A stretch of 64,000 bases of DNA from Paulinella micropora (taxonomy: Eukaryota > Cercozoa > Imbricatea > Euglyphida > Paulinellidae). A model generated the notes under the pieces. It was not told where the DNA came from. It ran no database searches and saw only the letters and a list, made by a program, of their open reading frames with translations. This document shows, piece by piece, positions 1 to 9,751 of the stretch (within the stretch, counting starts at the first letter, position 1; each line of letters opens with the position of its first letter). The stretch lies in contig WBZZ01003008.1 in assembly GCA_019918135.1 (NCBI GenBank), positions 148,501-212,500 on the forward strand. The letters are read 5' to 3'. Made by a program: the position numbers and the translations under genes.

Positions 1-3000
1 ATAGATTCACCGACAGCCCAAAACTACTTGAACCAAGTAAGAGGTGCGGTGTATTTTGAACACCATGCTATTCCAATAGCACCACCTTTACCTACGATTG
101 AAGAGAAAAAAGAAATCAAGGAAAATGTCAGAGACTTGATGCGATATGGCAATTACGAAATCAAGCGAGACGACAGAAAGGAGCACAAACTTGGAATAAA
201 CGAAAGTATTTACAGGGTTGTGTTGAATGGAAACTTTCGGTCTTTCACTATGCGAGATGTAATAAGATTTATTGAAATCATATTGAACGACTTTTTAAAA
301 CGACAGGGTCAAAGAGATAAGGTTGATGTAGGTATTGAGTTTGTAGATTATTATGGCAAAGTATCTACAGGCCATCATTATGTCAATGAAATCTCGGTTG
401 AAAAAGTTTTAGAAAGATTGTCGTCAATATTTCAAAGCAACGAAAGTCTTTATATGGATGAAAGTGGCACCAACTTTGATAAATTAAAGTTTGTATTGAA
501 ATCTGTTAAAATGCCTACTGGCGGAGCAAGGCTACAGGTTTTGAACAAACTTGATGTATATAGAAAGAAAGGAGTAATCTGTATTACTAATAGCGATAAC
601 TTATGCTTGGCCAGAGCAATCGTTGTAGTAAAAGCAAAAATTGAAAAACACCAAAAATACAAAACAATAATGATGGGACGAAAGATACAGCAGGAAATGG
701 CTGAGGATTTGCATAATGAAGCGAAAGTTGTTAAGGATGTGTGCGGTCTCCCAGAAATTGATACCTTTGCTAAGCACATTAAATATAATTTGGTTATTGT
801 AGAGTTTCCTGACCAAATCGTCTATAAGACTGATTTAGTAGATGAGAAAGGCGAACGGCTGACAAACCTTTACATTCTAAAAACGGAAGGGCACTACGAT
901 GCCATAACCAATATGAAGTCAATGCTAGGAAAAAAGAATTTCTGCGAGTTGTGTCTAAGGGGATATATGGAAAGACATGCATGCGATGCTAAATGTAGTA
1001 TCTGTGAAACCAAGGGTTGTAAGGGAATAAATGACAAGAGCCAGTGGAAAGAATGTGAGAAGTGTAATAGAAAGTTTCCAAATACTGATTAATAATCACA
1101 TGAAGACAAACTGCGATGTTAAAGCGAAATGTAAATCGTGCGGTCTTAATTACAGAAAGAAGGACATACACAAATGCGGATATGCGAAATGCCGTAATTG
1201 TAAAGAACTGAAACCACTAGAGCACCAATGTGAAATAGTCCAAAAGGAAATCCTACCGCCGTCAGAGCAATACATATTCTTTGACTTTGAAGCGACACAG
1301 GACACGGGCGAGCACATTGTAAATTATGCTGAAAGTCAGTATTACGATGCTAAGGAACAGCCAGTCATTCATAAGAACATTCAAGACTTTTGTAATTGGG
1401 CTTTTGACACTAAACACAGCGGATTTACCTTTATCGCACACAATGCCCGCGGTTATGATTGTCAGTTTATCCTTAGATGGCTAGTTGATAACAAACAGAC
1501 ACCATTTGTCATTTACCAAGGCGGTAAGATAATGATGATGACACATAAGAAATACCGCTTCATTGATAGTTTGAGTTTCCTTACGATGCCATTGTCTGAC
1601 TTTCCAAAGACATTCGGACTAACGGAACTTAAGAAAGGATACTTTCCGCACTTCTTCAACACAGACAAGAACAAAAACTATGTTGGGCTCATGCCACACA
1701 AGAAACATTACGGCTACGACACTATGCGAGGAGATAAGAGAAAGGAGTTTTTAGAATGGTATGAACAACAGGTTAATAATCACAACCACTTTGATATGGC
1801 GAAGGAAATCGCTGAGTATTGTCATAGCGATGTTGATATACTTAGAAAGGGCTGTATAGATTTTAGAAAGCAGTTTCTTGAATTCGGTATTGACCCTTTT
1901 CAATATACAACTATTGCGAGTTGTGTTATGGCTCTGTATCGTGCTAAGTTTATGCCTGTTAATTCAATTGCGGTATTGAAAGCGGAAAAACAAAACAGGA
2001 TGGCTTCAAGGGCTTGTGTTGAATGGTTAGCCTACAGAAGCAGACTAGACAAAACCGATATTAAACACGCATTCAACGGAGGTGAAAAAATGTTTCAACT
2101 CGGGCAATCTCGTGTGTATGTAGATGGCTGGGATGAGAAAAGCAAAACCGCTTATGAGTTTTACGGGTGTCATTGGCACGGCTGTCAGAAGTGTTGGAAC
2201 GGCAATGCAATGAATGCCAAGAAAAATAAGACTATGGGCGAACTATACAAGGAAACAATGAGAAGAGAAAAACAACTGAGCCAACAGGTAAAAGTAATAA
2301 GTGTCTGGGAATGTGATTGGAGCCTGATGAAAACCAGTGAAAGACTGGCCGAGGATACCAACGAACGAATTATGGAACAAGAAGGATTAAACCCACGAGA
2401 AGCAATGTTTGGAGGTAGAACGAATGCTCTAACATTGTATTGGAAATCACGACACAGCGACGAATACGCGAAATACATTGACATATGCTCACTCTATCCG
2501 ACCGTTATGTACTATGACCTTTACCCTAGCGGGCACCACGAAATCATCAGACCAAATGATGACAATCTCCGACATGTCGGAGATAAACGAAAAGATATGC
2601 GAAACAAAATCATAAAAAAGGAATACTTTGGAGTGGCTAAGGTTAAGATGCTACCGCCGAGAGGATTACTACACCCAGTCTTACCAAAAGCGGACAGAGG
2701 CAAGATGATGTATTACTTATGCGATAAGTGCGGGATGACTGAGCACCACGGAGAATGCAAGCACACCGACAATGAGCGGGCAATAACAGGAACTTGGGCA
2801 ACTCCAGAAATTTACAAGGCCTTAGATAAAGGGTATAAGTTAATGAAAGTATATGAAGTATGGCACTGGAAAGAACAGAGCAGTAGCCTATTCAAAGAAT
2901 ACATAAAGACATTCTTGAAGGTTAAGCAGGAATCAAGTGGATATCCAGCAGGATGCAATACGGCCGAGGAAAAACAAAACTACATAAGCAGTATGGAAAT

Positions 3001-3880
3001 CAAAATGGGTGTTAAGATGGATGAAAACAAAATAGAAGAAAACTCAGGTCGCCGTGCGGTGGCTAAGTTGTGCTTGAACTCCTTGTGGGGCAAGTTTGGA
3101 GAGAAGCAGAACAAAAAACAAAACAAAATGATAAGGGATAAGGAAACCCTATACAAACTAATGAACGATAAATCAGTTGATAACATAAATATTAACATAA
3201 TCAACGACGAAATAATAGAGGCCAGTTATGATTTAAAACAAGATGCAGTCAGCGACCCGATTAAGACAAATATTGTAGTTGCTCTATTTACTACCTGCCA
3301 CGCGAGAATGAGGCTTTATGAGATGATGGACAGACTAGGCAGGAGAATTCTATACCACGATACGGATAGTGTAATATATACCACAGACCTGACGAAAGGC
3401 GAAGATGATGTAAAGACGGGCAAACTACTCGGGGACTGGACGGATGAATTAAAGGGAGCCAAGATAAAGACCTTCGTTGGAGGCGGGGCAAAGTGCTACG
3501 GATACTTATTAGATAACGGCAAAGCCAGTATGAAAGTGAAGGGCTTCAGTATGAATTACGAGACGAAGAAGGCCTTAAACTTACCTAATATGTTAAGTGT
3601 AATCAGTTGCGGGCTTGGTATTAAAAACACAGATTTATTTGAGAAGGGTAAAAATGAACTGGCGGACTTGTTAGAGACTGAGGAAGAATTAAGGATTGCT
3701 AAGCGAATTGAGAAGTCTGGAAAAGTTGTTATAGTAGAGAATAACAAGATAACACGGGACAAACAAAAGAAAAGAATAACAAGCGAATACTTAGAAAAGA
3801 TATTTAGTTTTACATATACGAAAAGACAAGTTATCGGAATTGTAGAGAATGCGATTGAAACACGGCCGTTTGGATATTAA
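1..3880 (+). CDS. polB: Protein-primed family B DNA polymerase (5' partial, one frameshift)
   Basis: Replicative polymerase of Polinton/PLV type. The frame is open from base 1, so the true start lies to the left. The first part (to a TAA at 1090-1092) holds the N-terminal region with a DNLCLARA motif and a Cys-rich zinc segment. A +1 shift near 1075-1095 leads into the second frame, which contains the rest: exonuclease motifs FDFEAT (about 1282), NARGYD and YCHSDVD; polymerase motif A DICSLYP (about 2480), motif B LCLNSLWGKFG (about 3067) and motif C HDTDS (about 3355). The YGCHWHGC stretch (about 2163) is a feature I associate with Polinton polymerases. The zinc segment is split by the shift, so the break is real damage, a read error or programmed frameshifting. 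The family assignment is firm. Confidence 0.93.
2565..2584 (+). repeat. 20-bp perfect palindrome inside polB
   Basis: The sequence ATCTCCGACATGTCGGAGAT is its own reverse complement and is read in frame in the polymerase gene, giving the residues NLRHVGD. Near-identical copies lie at 3913-3932 and 13045-13064. Confidence 0.85.
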
Positions 3881-3912
3881 TGATGTTTAGTATAGCAAAA
3901 ACAATATAGGTA

Positions 3913-3932
3913 ATCTCCGACACGTCGGAGAT
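3913..3932 (+). terminator. 3' hairpin after polB
   Basis: ATCTCCGA and TCGGAGAT form an 8-bp stem around CACG, 32 bases after the polB stop. It is the third copy of the palindrome seen within polB and the fibre gene. Its position fits a 3'-end hairpin of the kind mimiviruses and virophages use for mRNA 3' ends; that role is inferred. Confidence 0.55.
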
Positions 3933-3980
3933 AGGGGTTATGGAGTTAAACTTCATAATTTTTTTATTTATTTATTTTTT

Positions 3981-4008
3981 CTATAAAATATATACCATAT
4001 ACTATACT
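3981..4008 (+). promoter_or_regulatory. TATA-like box before the ExoX-C-like gene
   Basis: CTATAAAATATATA followed by ATATACTATACT directly abuts the ATG at 4009. Similar AATATA or TATATA boxes sit within about 20 bases of most starts in this block. The upstream in-frame Met at 3940 lies before this box and would add a hydrophobic AT-biased leader, so 4009 is preferred. Confidence 0.5.
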
Positions 4009-4296
4009 ATGACCACCCTCACCAGACTATGCGAGAAGTTTGAGAAACTCTCTATTGAAAATAAAAAAGAAACATTTTCTCTTACCGATGTTAAAAAGAT
4101 AATTACTGACGAAATCCAAATGATTGAAAATGCGCGGGCTGGCAAGCCAAAGGATACTTTTCCATTTGGTAAGTATAAAGGTAAGAAAATTCAAGATATA
4201 GCGGTTCTTGATAAGCCATACCTTGAATGGGTTATGAAACAGCCTTGGTTTGAGAAATTTACCGACATTAAAAGTGAAGTAAAAAAATACATTTAA
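4009..4296 (+). CDS. Small ExoX-C-terminal-domain-like protein, copy 1
   Basis: A 95-residue protein. Its C-terminal half has the pattern FPFGKYKGKKIQDI ... YLEWVMKQPWF. This matches the small domain found at the C-terminus of exodeoxyribonuclease X-like proteins, known for a GKYKGK motif and a following YLEW helix. No nuclease domain is present, so only the accessory, possibly DNA-binding, module is seen. The gene follows polB and is 28 bases before a second gene with the same module, so the pair probably arose by duplication and may act in replication. I chose the ATG at 4009 because a TATA-like box precedes it. Confidence 0.6.
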   Translation: MTTLTRLCEKFEKLSIENKKETFSLTDVKKIITDEIQMIENARAGKPKDTFPFGKYKGKKIQDIAVLDKPYLEWVMKQPWFEKFTDIKSEVKKYI

Positions 4297-4310
4297 TAAA
4301 AATTATTTTG

Positions 4311-4324
4311 TAGTATATATACCA
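4311..4324 (+). promoter_or_regulatory. AT-rich start-proximal box (TAGTATATATACCA)
   Basis: TAGTATATATACCA ends directly before the ATG at 4325. The ATATA plus CCAA arrangement recurs before the starts at 6044, 12168 and 12944 (minus strand). Confidence 0.5.
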
Positions 4325-4738
4325 ATGACCGACCTGAGCACAAAGCAGGACTACTTGAATGAAATTGAAAAATGGAACATTGACAGCGAAGTTAAGAAAC
4401 CCACTATTAAATGGACTAAGCCTGACATTGTATCTTTCTATGAGCAATATAAACCAAGAGATGACAATGTGAAAGTAGTTATTCCTTTAGAAAACGTGTT
4501 GGACGAAGAGCCGAGCACACCTTTTAAGGAGACTGATTTAAAAGAGACTGGAATTACAGAGATTAAAATGAATGTCGGCGAAGAAATAGCACAAAGTGAA
4601 ACCGATATTTTTCTTCAATATGGTAAGTATAAAAAAATGAAAATTGAAGATGTCGCTAAGATTGACAAACCATACCTTGAATATTTAATTCAACAACCTT
4701 ATTTTAATAACAAAGATGCGGTAAAAAAATATTTATAA
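4325..4738 (+). CDS. ExoX-C-terminal-domain-like protein, copy 2
   Basis: A 137-residue protein. The last 45 residues, LQYGKYKKMKIEDVAKIDKP followed by YLEYLIQQPYF, are clearly paralogous to the C-terminus of the preceding gene, including the short lysine-rich tail. The N-terminal 90 residues are different: a SAP-like or HeH-like helical start (KQDYLNEIEKW ... DIVSFYEQY) and then an acidic linker. The duplicated module with a diverged N-terminus suggests two DNA-associated partners with different specificity. No catalytic motif is seen. The stop codon is three bases from a long hairpin shared with the convergent gene. Confidence 0.55.
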   Translation: MTDLSTKQDYLNEIEKWNIDSEVKKPTIKWTKPDIVSFYEQYKPRDDNVKVVIPLENVLDEEPSTPFKETDLKETGITEIKMNVGEEIAQSETDIFLQYGKYKKMKIEDVAKIDKPYLEYLIQQPYFNNKDAVKKYL

Positions 4739-4740
4739 TT

Positions 4741-4806
4741 GATATTACATCGCCTCCCGTTTATTTTTTTTTTATTATTTACTTCACTTTTAAACGATGT
4801 AATATC
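4741..4806. terminator. Bidirectional hairpin between convergent genes
   Basis: GATATTACATCG (4741-4752) pairs perfectly with CGATGTAATATC (4795-4806) across a 42-base T-rich loop. The left arm begins three bases after the plus-strand stop; the right arm touches the TAG of the minus-strand gene at 4806-4808. One structure can therefore serve both transcripts. Confidence 0.65.
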
Positions 4807-6044
4807 TATTGGTCTTCTATGAAGTTAGCAATAATATTGATATTTCCTCCTCCACCAGCAGAGACAGACTTCTGTGTAAAAGTCAATACATCACTCGGTG
4901 ATAGGTATATATCATAACTTCTAAGATTGATTTGTTGAGTTGATTGAGAATTAACATATAGTTTAAAAATTGTTGTTCCGTTTGCGATAGCACTCGCCTT
5001 TGTGTCAGTATCTACAATTGAGTACTTAGAATCAACATCCGCAAAACCTGCTCCAGTTAGTGTTCCATTTAATACCATTCTGACAACATTCGACTTAGTA
5101 TCTTCATTTGTAATACTTATCAAAGTGGGATAAACATTTGAATAATTTGCTAAATTAGCACCGCCAGCATCAAATGTTGCTTTGTTTCTTATACTAATAA
5201 TAGGACTTTCAGTGGTGTTTGCTGCTTTACTTCCTTCCACTTCGTTTGTTATACTTGTGTTTATCGTATTCGTTCCTTCAATGAATAAACTGGCACTCGC
5301 CGGTTTAAGAATTTGTATTCCAGTCTTTGCATCATTTCTCATGACTGCCGTAAAAGGTAATGTTGTATTTCGCAGGCTTACCCCAGTATTAGCATTCGCA
5401 TACTCAATCATGTGAACTAATTGAAATAATCCTGTTATGGGATTTTCAATTGAAAACTTAATAGCACCAAACCCAAGATACTGAAATTGAATTTGAAATA
5501 CATTTCCTTTGCTCCAGTCTAAGGCTGGCATAGCGAAATTCCCATTGCATGGGTCGTCCCAGTCTTCTTGGTCAATATAAACTGCAACACCTCCTTTAAG
5601 ATGCGCGATATTCATTCCTGCTTGATTTTTGTAAAAATAAAATCCATCAACGAGATCATTTCCTATTCCAATAAATGAATAGTAATCTTTTGTATCATCC
5701 GTTGTCCATATAGCAGTAAAGCGGGCAAGGACACCCATTCCAGTTCTATATTTTATTCTCCTTTTACTTACTAATCCAGCATCTGCCGTAGCATTAGCAG
5801 TTGTTTTCAATTCAGCCATATTATTCAAAAATGACACAGACGATTTTGTTTCTGTATTTGTCCATATCCTAGTATTAATGGTATATGGAAAGATTTCTTG
5901 TAATACTGGTGTTAATTGACCTACTACTGCTTCACCAAAAGCGGTTTTTGAATTATTTGTTTCAATATTACCATCGTATCCAACACTGACATTTATAAAT
6001 TCTCCGTCAGGATTTTGTGCGATTAAATTTCGCTGGTGGGACAT
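4806..6044 (-). CDS. Candidate virion beta-protein (LGFG family)
   Basis: A 412-residue protein without signal peptide or membrane span, rich in Asn, Thr, Ile and Gly and predicted mostly beta. The central pattern NVFQIQFQYLGFGAIKF, followed about 20 residues later by HMIEYANANTGVSL, is one I recognise from uncharacterised proteins of algal dsDNA viruses, probably fibre- or spike-like. The end has a glycine-rich AGGGG stretch. The gene is adjacent to the major capsid gene on the same strand, which supports a structural role. The start is preceded by TGATAATATAGACCAACA, the block's start-proximal box. The precise function is unknown; receptor binding is a guess. Confidence 0.5.
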   Translation of the reverse strand: MSHQRNLIAQNPDGEFINVSVGYDGNIETNNSKTAFGEAVVGQLTPVLQEIFPYTINTRIWTNTETKSSVSFLNNMAELKTTANATADAGLVSKRRIKYRTGMGVLARFTAIWTTDDTKDYYSFIGIGNDLVDGFYFYKNQAGMNIAHLKGGVAVYIDQEDWDDPCNGNFAMPALDWSKGNVFQIQFQYLGFGAIKFSIENPITGLFQLVHMIEYANANTGVSLRNTTLPFTAVMRNDAKTGIQILKPASASLFIEGTNTINTSITNEVEGSKAANTTESPIISIRNKATFDAGGANLANYSNVYPTLISITNEDTKSNVVRMVLNGTLTGAGFADVDSKYSIVDTDTKASAIANGTTIFKLYVNSQSTQQINLRSYDIYLSPSDVLTFTQKSVSAGGGGNINIIANFIEDQ

Positions 6045-6118
6045 TGTTGGTCTATATTATCAAAAAAATTTAATTAACTATAGAAAATTAATAATTACAT
6101 ATTACCTCACTAGCGGAG

Positions 6119-7606
6119 TTATGAGATCGTAATCATATTTGCCTTAACCTGAACCTCCCGCTGAGTGATTGCCACGGTGTAGTGGTTGTAGGCGGCATTC
6201 GCGGTGGTCGCAATAAACTCCCATCGTCGCTCAGTATCAAGACTTAAACCGCTGATTTCATTTTGGTCTTTGCTCCATAGCGGGCGGGTATTATCCCAAG
6301 CATCAACCCAGAACCAATTGTATTTATACACATCGTTATTCAACAAGGCCGAACCCTCAACCTTTGGCTTCAAGTACATATAGTCTTCTTCGCTCGCTGT
6401 GTCAATGTTGAATTCTTGCTGGCGGGAACCATCCAGAGTAGTGTAGAAATTGACAACCTTAGCGGCGGCGCGGTTATCGTTGTCATAGGCTGTGTTCTTT
6501 CTTTCTTCTGTGTTAAAAACAGAGTGATAAATCTTCTTCAAACGGCGACCATGACCTCTGTCAAATCGCATAATAATGTTTTGGCTTGTGCTTGCTTGTG
6601 TAGTATTCTTATAAACATAGGGATAATCAATATTGAAGTTCATGCCTTCGGGGCTAGCAATCTTCTGCTGGATTGATTGAATGACATCAGGGTTCGTTTC
6701 AACAGCAAGAAACAAGGCAAGATTGGTGACATCAGCAGATACAGCCATAGGCATGGTAGCATTTCCTGCGGCAAGATAAGCAGTGCTAAGACAAGTAGCG
6801 GCACCATTCGTCACCGTATAACCAGTTCTGTCAGTAGCACCCCACACAATTCGCATGGTCAAAATTTCTGGAAACATAATAGTCTTATCAAGTGCGAAAA
6901 TAGTGTTAATAATCATACCCAAAGGAATTTTAACATTAATGGCCAAAGCGGCATTCGCTCCACTTCCCACAAGATACTTCGCCTCGTTGTAATTAACATT
7001 TACGGCAGATAGTGCTCCAACTCCAGTCGTTAGAGCAGCATCATCATGACGACGAGCAGAAATCACTGGCTCTCGCAATAGACCCTGAGTTGCGGCCGCA
7101 ACATCGTTATTACCATCGGCAGCCGCACGAAAGGCTGTTCTAGTTGCTTCAACAACACTAACGTTAATCAAGCCGTTAGCATTGCACTTTTGGAGCATAC
7201 ACCCCCAACCACTAGCATCGCCGTGGTTAGGAAGGTCTAAGAAATCCTTCAAACTCATTTCTGGTTTCCAGAGCATCTTAGTTACCATTCTGAGATGGTT
7301 AAGGTCGCACAGATAAACACCGCTACGGGTCTGAAGTTGTATCTGGCTAATTTGTGAAAGGCAGTCCATAAAAATTCTTGAATAAGTGTTGGCGCCCGCT
7401 GCTCTCATAGTATAAGTAAAACTCAAATAAGAGCGGGCGAGATTGAACGGACGACTGATAAGGTCAAATGATCGTTCTTGCCCACCAGCAGTGGTGACCT
7501 CAAAGGTTCCAGAACCCTCACGTGGAGCAAGTTTATTCAAACGATAAGAAGCACTGATATAATCAGTCTTACTGAAGTCTAATTCTCCGCCGTGTTGAGT
7601 TGGCAT
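6119..7606 (-). CDS. MCP: Major capsid protein (double jelly-roll)
   Basis: A 495-residue protein with no signal peptide. The N-terminal segment FNLARSYLSFTYTM and the following SQIQLQTRSGVYLCDLNHL region match the layout of PLV and virophage double jelly-roll capsid proteins. Length is typical. Beta-rich composition continues to the C-terminus (HYTVAITQREVQVKANMITI). It is the first large gene after the penton protein, as in related elements. No frameshift is seen. The leader is about 100 bases and contains a strong hairpin, whereas other genes in the block have very short leaders, so capsid expression may be controlled differently. Family assignment is by pattern only; a profile search would settle it. 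Confidence 0.75.
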   Translation of the reverse strand: MPTQHGGELDFSKTDYISASYRLNKLAPREGSGTFEVTTAGGQERSFDLISRPFNLARSYLSFTYTMRAAGANTYSRIFMDCLSQISQIQLQTRSGVYLCDLNHLRMVTKMLWKPEMSLKDFLDLPNHGDASGWGCMLQKCNANGLINVSVVEATRTAFRAAADGNNDVAAATQGLLREPVISARRHDDAALTTGVGALSAVNVNYNEAKYLVGSGANAALAINVKIPLGMIINTIFALDKTIMFPEILTMRIVWGATDRTGYTVTNGAATCLSTAYLAAGNATMPMAVSADVTNLALFLAVETNPDVIQSIQQKIASPEGMNFNIDYPYVYKNTTQASTSQNIIMRFDRGHGRRLKKIYHSVFNTEERKNTAYDNDNRAAAKVVNFYTTLDGSRQQEFNIDTASEEDYMYLKPKVEGSALLNNDVYKYNWFWVDAWDNTRPLWSKDQNEISGLSLDTERRWEFIATTANAAYNHYTVAITQREVQVKANMITIS

Positions 7607-7634
7607 TTTGTTTTTGATTTTTAGGCAGTTGTCT

Positions 7635-7656
7635 ATCTCAAAACTTGTTTTGAGAT
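7635..7656 (-). promoter_or_regulatory. Hairpin in the MCP leader
   Basis: ATCTCAAAAC and GTTTTGAGAT form a perfect 10-bp stem with a two-base loop, 29 bases upstream of the MCP ATG. An AT-rich TATAAATATATTC box lies a further 20 bases upstream on the minus strand, so the hairpin would be in the transcribed leader. A related 9-bp hairpin occurs at 12532-12551. Confidence 0.5.
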
Positions 7657-7718
7657 TGTTTGCTAATTCACAAGAATATATTTATAGAAAAAAATAAATA
7701 ATTCTAAAATTAATTAAT

Positions 7719-7852
7719 TGATATTTATCAACTTCACTCTCGTTGCTGTCGCAACTCCCGTTTGTTGATAAACATCGTGAAAAGTAAAAGCGATGTTTGA
7801 AAAACACACGAGAATGAGCGTAGCGAATATAAGTGTGGATTTTCAAATATCA
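7719..7852. repeat. Imperfect inverted-repeat element, copy 1
   Basis: Outer arms TGATATTT (7719-7726) and AAATATCA (7845-7852), inner arms AAACATCG (7770-7777) and CGATGTTT (7791-7798), with related TCACTCTCGTTGC / GAGAATGAGCGTAGCG flanks between. The right outer arm contains the penton gene stop codon (TCA on plus strand, TGA in the mRNA). The same plan recurs at 8662-8806 and 12422-12596. It probably works as a 3' hairpin, or is a small foldback repeat. Confidence 0.65.
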
Positions 7853-8662
7853 TCTAGATTTTAATAAATTGAAAAAGGATGTAAATAAATTAAAATAATT
7901 AGTCTCTCTGTAAATCAACAAAGTCATTACAACTCCCAAACCATTAAGATTTATAGCCTGATCGTTTTCGTCTGTAAGATAAAACCTAAATACATTATTT
8001 GAACTGGAGGATAATTTCTTACCATACTCCGACCCACTTCCGTCGTATATAACAGCACCAAATGGTATTTCGTTGGCAGTGTATATTTCTTGTAGCACGT
8101 GATTATCTCCTTCACCAACTAAGTCCGATTGAAGGTATAAAGTCTTTTCCCCAGTTAGAATAATTACATTTGGCGATTTAATGAAATCATTAGTAAAGAA
8201 ATATGTGGAATTTCTATCAAACCCCATTACTTCGTGAATACGGGTATCACCATCAAATATAAACCGCGGTTGAATACCTCCGTTATTTGAAACACTGAAT
8301 GTTAATTTGCCATCTTCTGGTTCTATGTTGGTATTATTACTGGATACAACATAAGTATAATTATTTGGGCTGTCTGCGGTTAGCACCTCCGACAACTTAT
8401 TTTTTAGATTGTTCATTGTGTAGTTTCCCTCAGGTATCGTAATTAAAGCCTCATACCCGTCTTCGCTAAGAGTAAAAGTATTGTATGGTGAAGCCACAGA
8501 GTAATACGACTTCGGCACATAAATATGAAGTATTTTACAATGTGTGGGATTGTCCAGTGATTTTAAGTTTAATTCGTGTGTAAAGTCGCTATCTGTGCCT
8601 GTTATTCTGTTTTTACTATTTATGTAATAGATACCACTTGACCTGCCCCCTTTGTACTCCAT
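7850..8662 (-). CDS. mCP: Minor capsid (penton) protein, single jelly-roll
   Basis: A 270-residue protein. The opening GIYYINSKNRITGTDSDFTH, then KILHIYVPKSYYSV, IPEGNYTMNNLKNKLSEVL and a later EVMGFDRN follow the pattern of Polinton/PLV penton proteins: an N-terminal residue-in-strand motif, a proline-Ser-Tyr-Tyr strand and a GNYT turn before a helix. It lies between protease and MCP. I chose the ATG at 8662 because the longer frame (ATG at 8715) would be translated through the inverted-repeat element. The 3' end overlaps another copy of that element. Confidence 0.7.
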   Translation of the reverse strand: MEYKGGRSSGIYYINSKNRITGTDSDFTHELNLKSLDNPTHCKILHIYVPKSYYSVASPYNTFTLSEDGYEALITIPEGNYTMNNLKNKLSEVLTADSPNNYTYVVSSNNTNIEPEDGKLTFSVSNNGGIQPRFIFDGDTRIHEVMGFDRNSTYFFTNDFIKSPNVIILTGEKTLYLQSDLVGEGDNHVLQEIYTANEIPFGAVIYDGSGSEYGKKLSSSSNNVFRFYLTDENDQAINLNGLGVVMTLLIYRETNYFNLFTSFFNLLKSR

Positions 8663-8806
8663 GATATTTAGAATTGCGCTTCGTGCTGTCGCACTCTCGC
8701 TTATTCTAAACATCGTTTTTTTCTTTTTCAAAAAAATTAATCGGTTTTTGATGGTTATCAACAAACGAGAATGAGTGAAACGAATGAGAGTGTAGTTGAT
8801 AACTAT
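8662..8806. repeat. Imperfect inverted-repeat element, copy 2
   Basis: It starts with TGATATTTAGAATT at the penton start codon, has AAACATCG at 8708-8715, a poly-T/poly-A centre, and ends with GAATGAGAGTGTAGTTGATAACTATC just after the protease stop. The internal GAGAATGAGTGAAACGAATGAGAG stretch is shared with the copies at 7719 and 12422. Confidence 0.55.
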
Positions 8807-8809
8807 CTT

Positions 8810-9751
8810 TTATATGAATGTATTAAATCCCTCACCATCCCCATAACCATTCTGTGCTTTTAATTTCTCCGCTTCTTCTTCCTTTAAGTCTGTGTATCCA
8901 CTAGCAAATTTAAAGCGATTACCTTTCGCCCGCTCCATTAAAAATCTCATTGAGTGCCATCCACAAGTTGAGGAAGTATCACTCTGTTGCTTTACTTGAT
9001 TGACCTTCATCAATAAATAACTATCGGGGTGGCTTTTGTCAATTAGTCGTTTCATTTGTTGTTGAAAGTCTTCCGTTGGTTGGTAAAGTGCTAATGGGTC
9101 ATAGACTTCAACACTCCTGTCTTTATCTAGACTTACCCATATAGCAATCCAATGAGACCCCGCTTGTTTGTGATTGTCCAAATTCATAATAAATCCGTAT
9201 CGCTTTCTGCTTCCGGGCTTCAACTTATAGATTTCATCACTGGCTATTGCTCCGAGATACCATCCATATTTTTTCATTATATCATCTATTTCATTAGTCA
9301 TTAATCCCCGCCCCTCACCCTCTTGCTGAGGCTCCTCTGTCTGTGGTTGCTCTTGCTCGGGCTCTGGCTGTTGCTCCGCAGAACTTGTGCTCGTGGGTGG
9401 TGCTACATCTGTCGGTTGTGTCTCCGCTGGTTGTGGATTTGTCATTTCAAATATAAGTTGTTTAGCATCTGGAGAATTTTCAAAATGGGGTGGGTCTATT
9501 GGCGATAGAGTGCTATTTACAGGAGTTTTTTTTTCTTCATTCTTTTTGCTTTCATTTTTAGCAATCATTTCTGTTGTAAATTGTTCTAGTTTATCCCATC
9601 CATCTTCTGCCGATAATATGTTTTCAGTGATTTTTTGTTTGTATAACCATCTCTTTAAACTAGTGGCGTAGTCGTTTGAACCTTTGTTTTTTATTATAGG
9701 GATATTAATGCCTGCTTTTTTAAGGTGATTTATTATTGTATTATTTTTCAT
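8810..9751 (-). CDS. PRO: Adenain/Ulp1-like virion maturation cysteine protease
   Basis: A 313-residue protein. The C-terminal 165 residues carry the C48/adenain layout: the histidine in QAGSHWIAIW, the acidic residue in VEVYDPLA, and the nucleophile in SSTCGWHSMRFL about 55 residues later. The N-terminal half is a short helical domain followed by a long Pro/Gln/Glu-rich linker (residues about 75-145), which may tether the protease to virion parts. Start and upstream stop overlap as ATGA (9748-9751), so translation is probably coupled to the coiled-coil gene. In adenoviruses and Polintons this enzyme cleaves capsid precursors. Confidence 0.85.
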   Translation of the reverse strand: MKNNTIINHLKKAGINIPIIKNKGSNDYATSLKRWLYKQKITENILSAEDGWDKLEQFTTEMIAKNESKKNEEKKTPVNSTLSPIDPPHFENSPDAKQLIFEMTNPQPAETQPTDVAPPTSTSSAEQQPEPEQEQPQTEEPQQEGEGRGLMTNEIDDIMKKYGWYLGAIASDEIYKLKPGSRKRYGFIMNLDNHKQAGSHWIAIWVSLDKDRSVEVYDPLALYQPTEDFQQQMKRLIDKSHPDSYLLMKVNQVKQQSDTSSTCGWHSMRFLMERAKGNRFKFASGYTDLKEEEAEKLKAQNGYGDGEGFNTFI

